Position numbers and translations under genes: made by a program
The notes under the pieces: model-generated
Databases searched by the model: none
Told to the model about the DNA's origin: nothing
Seen by the model: only the letters and a program-made list of their open reading frames with translations
Part shown: piece by piece, positions 32,829 through 33,554 of the stretch
How positions within the stretch are numbered: position 1 is the first letter of the stretch
Layout of the letters: each line of letters begins with the position of its first letter
DNA from: an uncultured Eubacteriales bacterium
GTDB taxonomy: Bacteria; Bacillota; Clostridia; Lachnospirales; Bianqueaceae
Length of the DNA stretch: 33,554 bases
Direction of reading: 5' to 3'
Assembly: GCA_900316145.1 (NCBI GenBank)
Contig: ONBQ01000042.1
Span: 1 to 33,554 of the forward strand

Positions 32829-33554
32829 GTGAATATAGAACAAAAACCAACGGGCCTGGATCAGAAAATGATGAAAAAAGTCTCCGATCACCTTGACGGA
32901 CTTTTGAAGCCGCCGGGCAGCCTGGGAGAGCTGGAACACATGGCCGTTCGACTGGCCGGGATCTATGGTACACAGCGGATCGAGATCCGTAAGCCCAGGC
33001 TTTTGATCTTCGCGGCGGATCATGGGGTAACGGCTGAAGGCGTGGCCAGCGCTCCCAAAGAGTTTACATTTCGGCAAACGGCCTATATCGTACAGTCTTT
33101 GACAGGGGCGGGCGTTCTCGCGAGGCAGGCGGGGGCTGATCTGACCGTCATCGATGTCGGGATCGACTCCCAGGAAACGATCCCAGGTGTGACTTGTGCC
33201 AAGATCCGCCGGGGAACCGGCAATATTCTGCATGAGGACGCCATGACAGAGGAGAATCTGGAACAGGCCCTGAAAGCCGGCGCGAGAGCGGTCCGGATGG
33301 CTCTGGAAGAAGGATCCAATCTGATCGGCGTTGGTGAGATGGGGATCGGCAATACGACGGCCTCCAGCGCCATCCTGCACGCGATGCATCCGGAAGCTGA
33401 ACTTTCGTCCCTCGTCGGAAAGGGAGCTGGGTTAAGTGAAGAAGCGTATCAGCACAAGATCGAAGTCATTCGAGAGGCAGTGCAGAACAGACGACCCGAT
33501 CCAAATTCCGTGAAGGATGTGCTGAAAAAGGTCGGAGGACTGGAGATCGCGGCC
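32829..33554 (+). CDS. cobT: Nicotinate-nucleotide--dimethylbenzimidazole phosphoribosyltransferase (partial)
   Basis: From GTG 32829 (GAGGGA upstream) 242 codons are present before the window ends, about two-thirds of a CobT. Motifs are KPPGSLGELE (27-36), IFAADHGVTAEGVAS (70-84), GVGEMGIGNTTASSA (167-181) and VGKGAGL (196-202). CobT activates the lower-ligand base dimethylbenzimidazole during assembly of the cobalamin nucleotide loop. A second start (ATG at 32868) is in frame but lacks a site. Other cobalamin genes may follow beyond the window. Confidence 0.95.
   Translation, partial: MNIEQKPTGLDQKMMKKVSDHLDGLLKPPGSLGELEHMAVRLAGIYGTQRIEIRKPRLLIFAADHGVTAEGVASAPKEFTFRQTAYIVQSLTGAGVLARQAGADLTVIDVGIDSQETIPGVTCAKIRRGTGNILHEDAMTEENLEQALKAGARAVRMALEEGSNLIGVGEMGIGNTTASSAILHAMHPEAELSSLVGKGAGLSEEAYQHKIEVIREAVQNRRPDPNSVKDVLKKVGGLEIAA

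Overview
The window is chromosomal DNA of roughly half GC from a Bacillota organism, most likely class Clostridia. The evidence is the cdsA-dxr-rseP-ispG-polC block typical of Firmicutes, a Gram-positive PolC-type replicative polymerase, strong AGGAGG-type ribosome sites, frequent TTG/GTG starts and a Tad/Flp pilus locus with no outer-membrane secretin. Species cannot be assigned from the sequence alone.

Layout. (1) 1-8194: end of cdsA, then dxr, rseP, ispG and polC, a tight plus-strand run for phospholipid precursors, MEP-pathway isoprenoids, intramembrane proteolysis and DNA replication. (2) 8316-13245: a four-gene ABC cassette with GldA-like ATPase, ABC-2 permease, GldG-like auxiliary protein and DUF4340 protein, closed by a strong terminator. 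(3) 13306-16965: a sigma-A promoter drives an HTH-ACT protein, homoserine dehydrogenase, aspartate kinase and an AraD-family epimerase, then a terminator. (4) 16966-17692: a gene-poor stretch with a candidate small RNA, a 119-bp tandem repeat full of GAA-triloop hairpins and a possible small ORF. (5) 17693-26658: a ten-gene Tad/Flp locus (tadZ, tadA, tadB, tadC, flp, tadE, a TadG-like protein, a second TadE-like protein with two zinc-type motifs, prepilin peptidase, one unknown). (6) 26647-29492: methyltransferase and hslO on plus, facing cutC and a DUF3783 gene on minus. (7) 29565-29736: tRNA-Leu(CAG) with its own promoter and terminator. (8) 29851-33554: a small flavodoxin-fold-like gene, ddl with a DUF1934 gene, an unknown membrane-anchored protein on minus, and a divergent cobT cut by the window end.

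How the parts fit. The first block joins essential envelope and replication functions. The third makes aspartate-family intermediates (threonine, methionine, lysine/DAP) and probably carries its own amino-acid sensor. The Tad locus looks like a complete monoderm pilus machine: two cytoplasmic ATPases, two membrane platform proteins, one major pilin, several pseudopilins and the processing peptidase. Its most unusual parts are the zinc-type pseudopilin and the large extracytoplasmic insert in TadC.

The most interesting unexplained signals are the structured repeat and candidate RNA upstream of the Tad locus, the duplicated OB domain in PolC, the tandem His/Cys motifs on a pseudopilin, and a strong excess of GATC.
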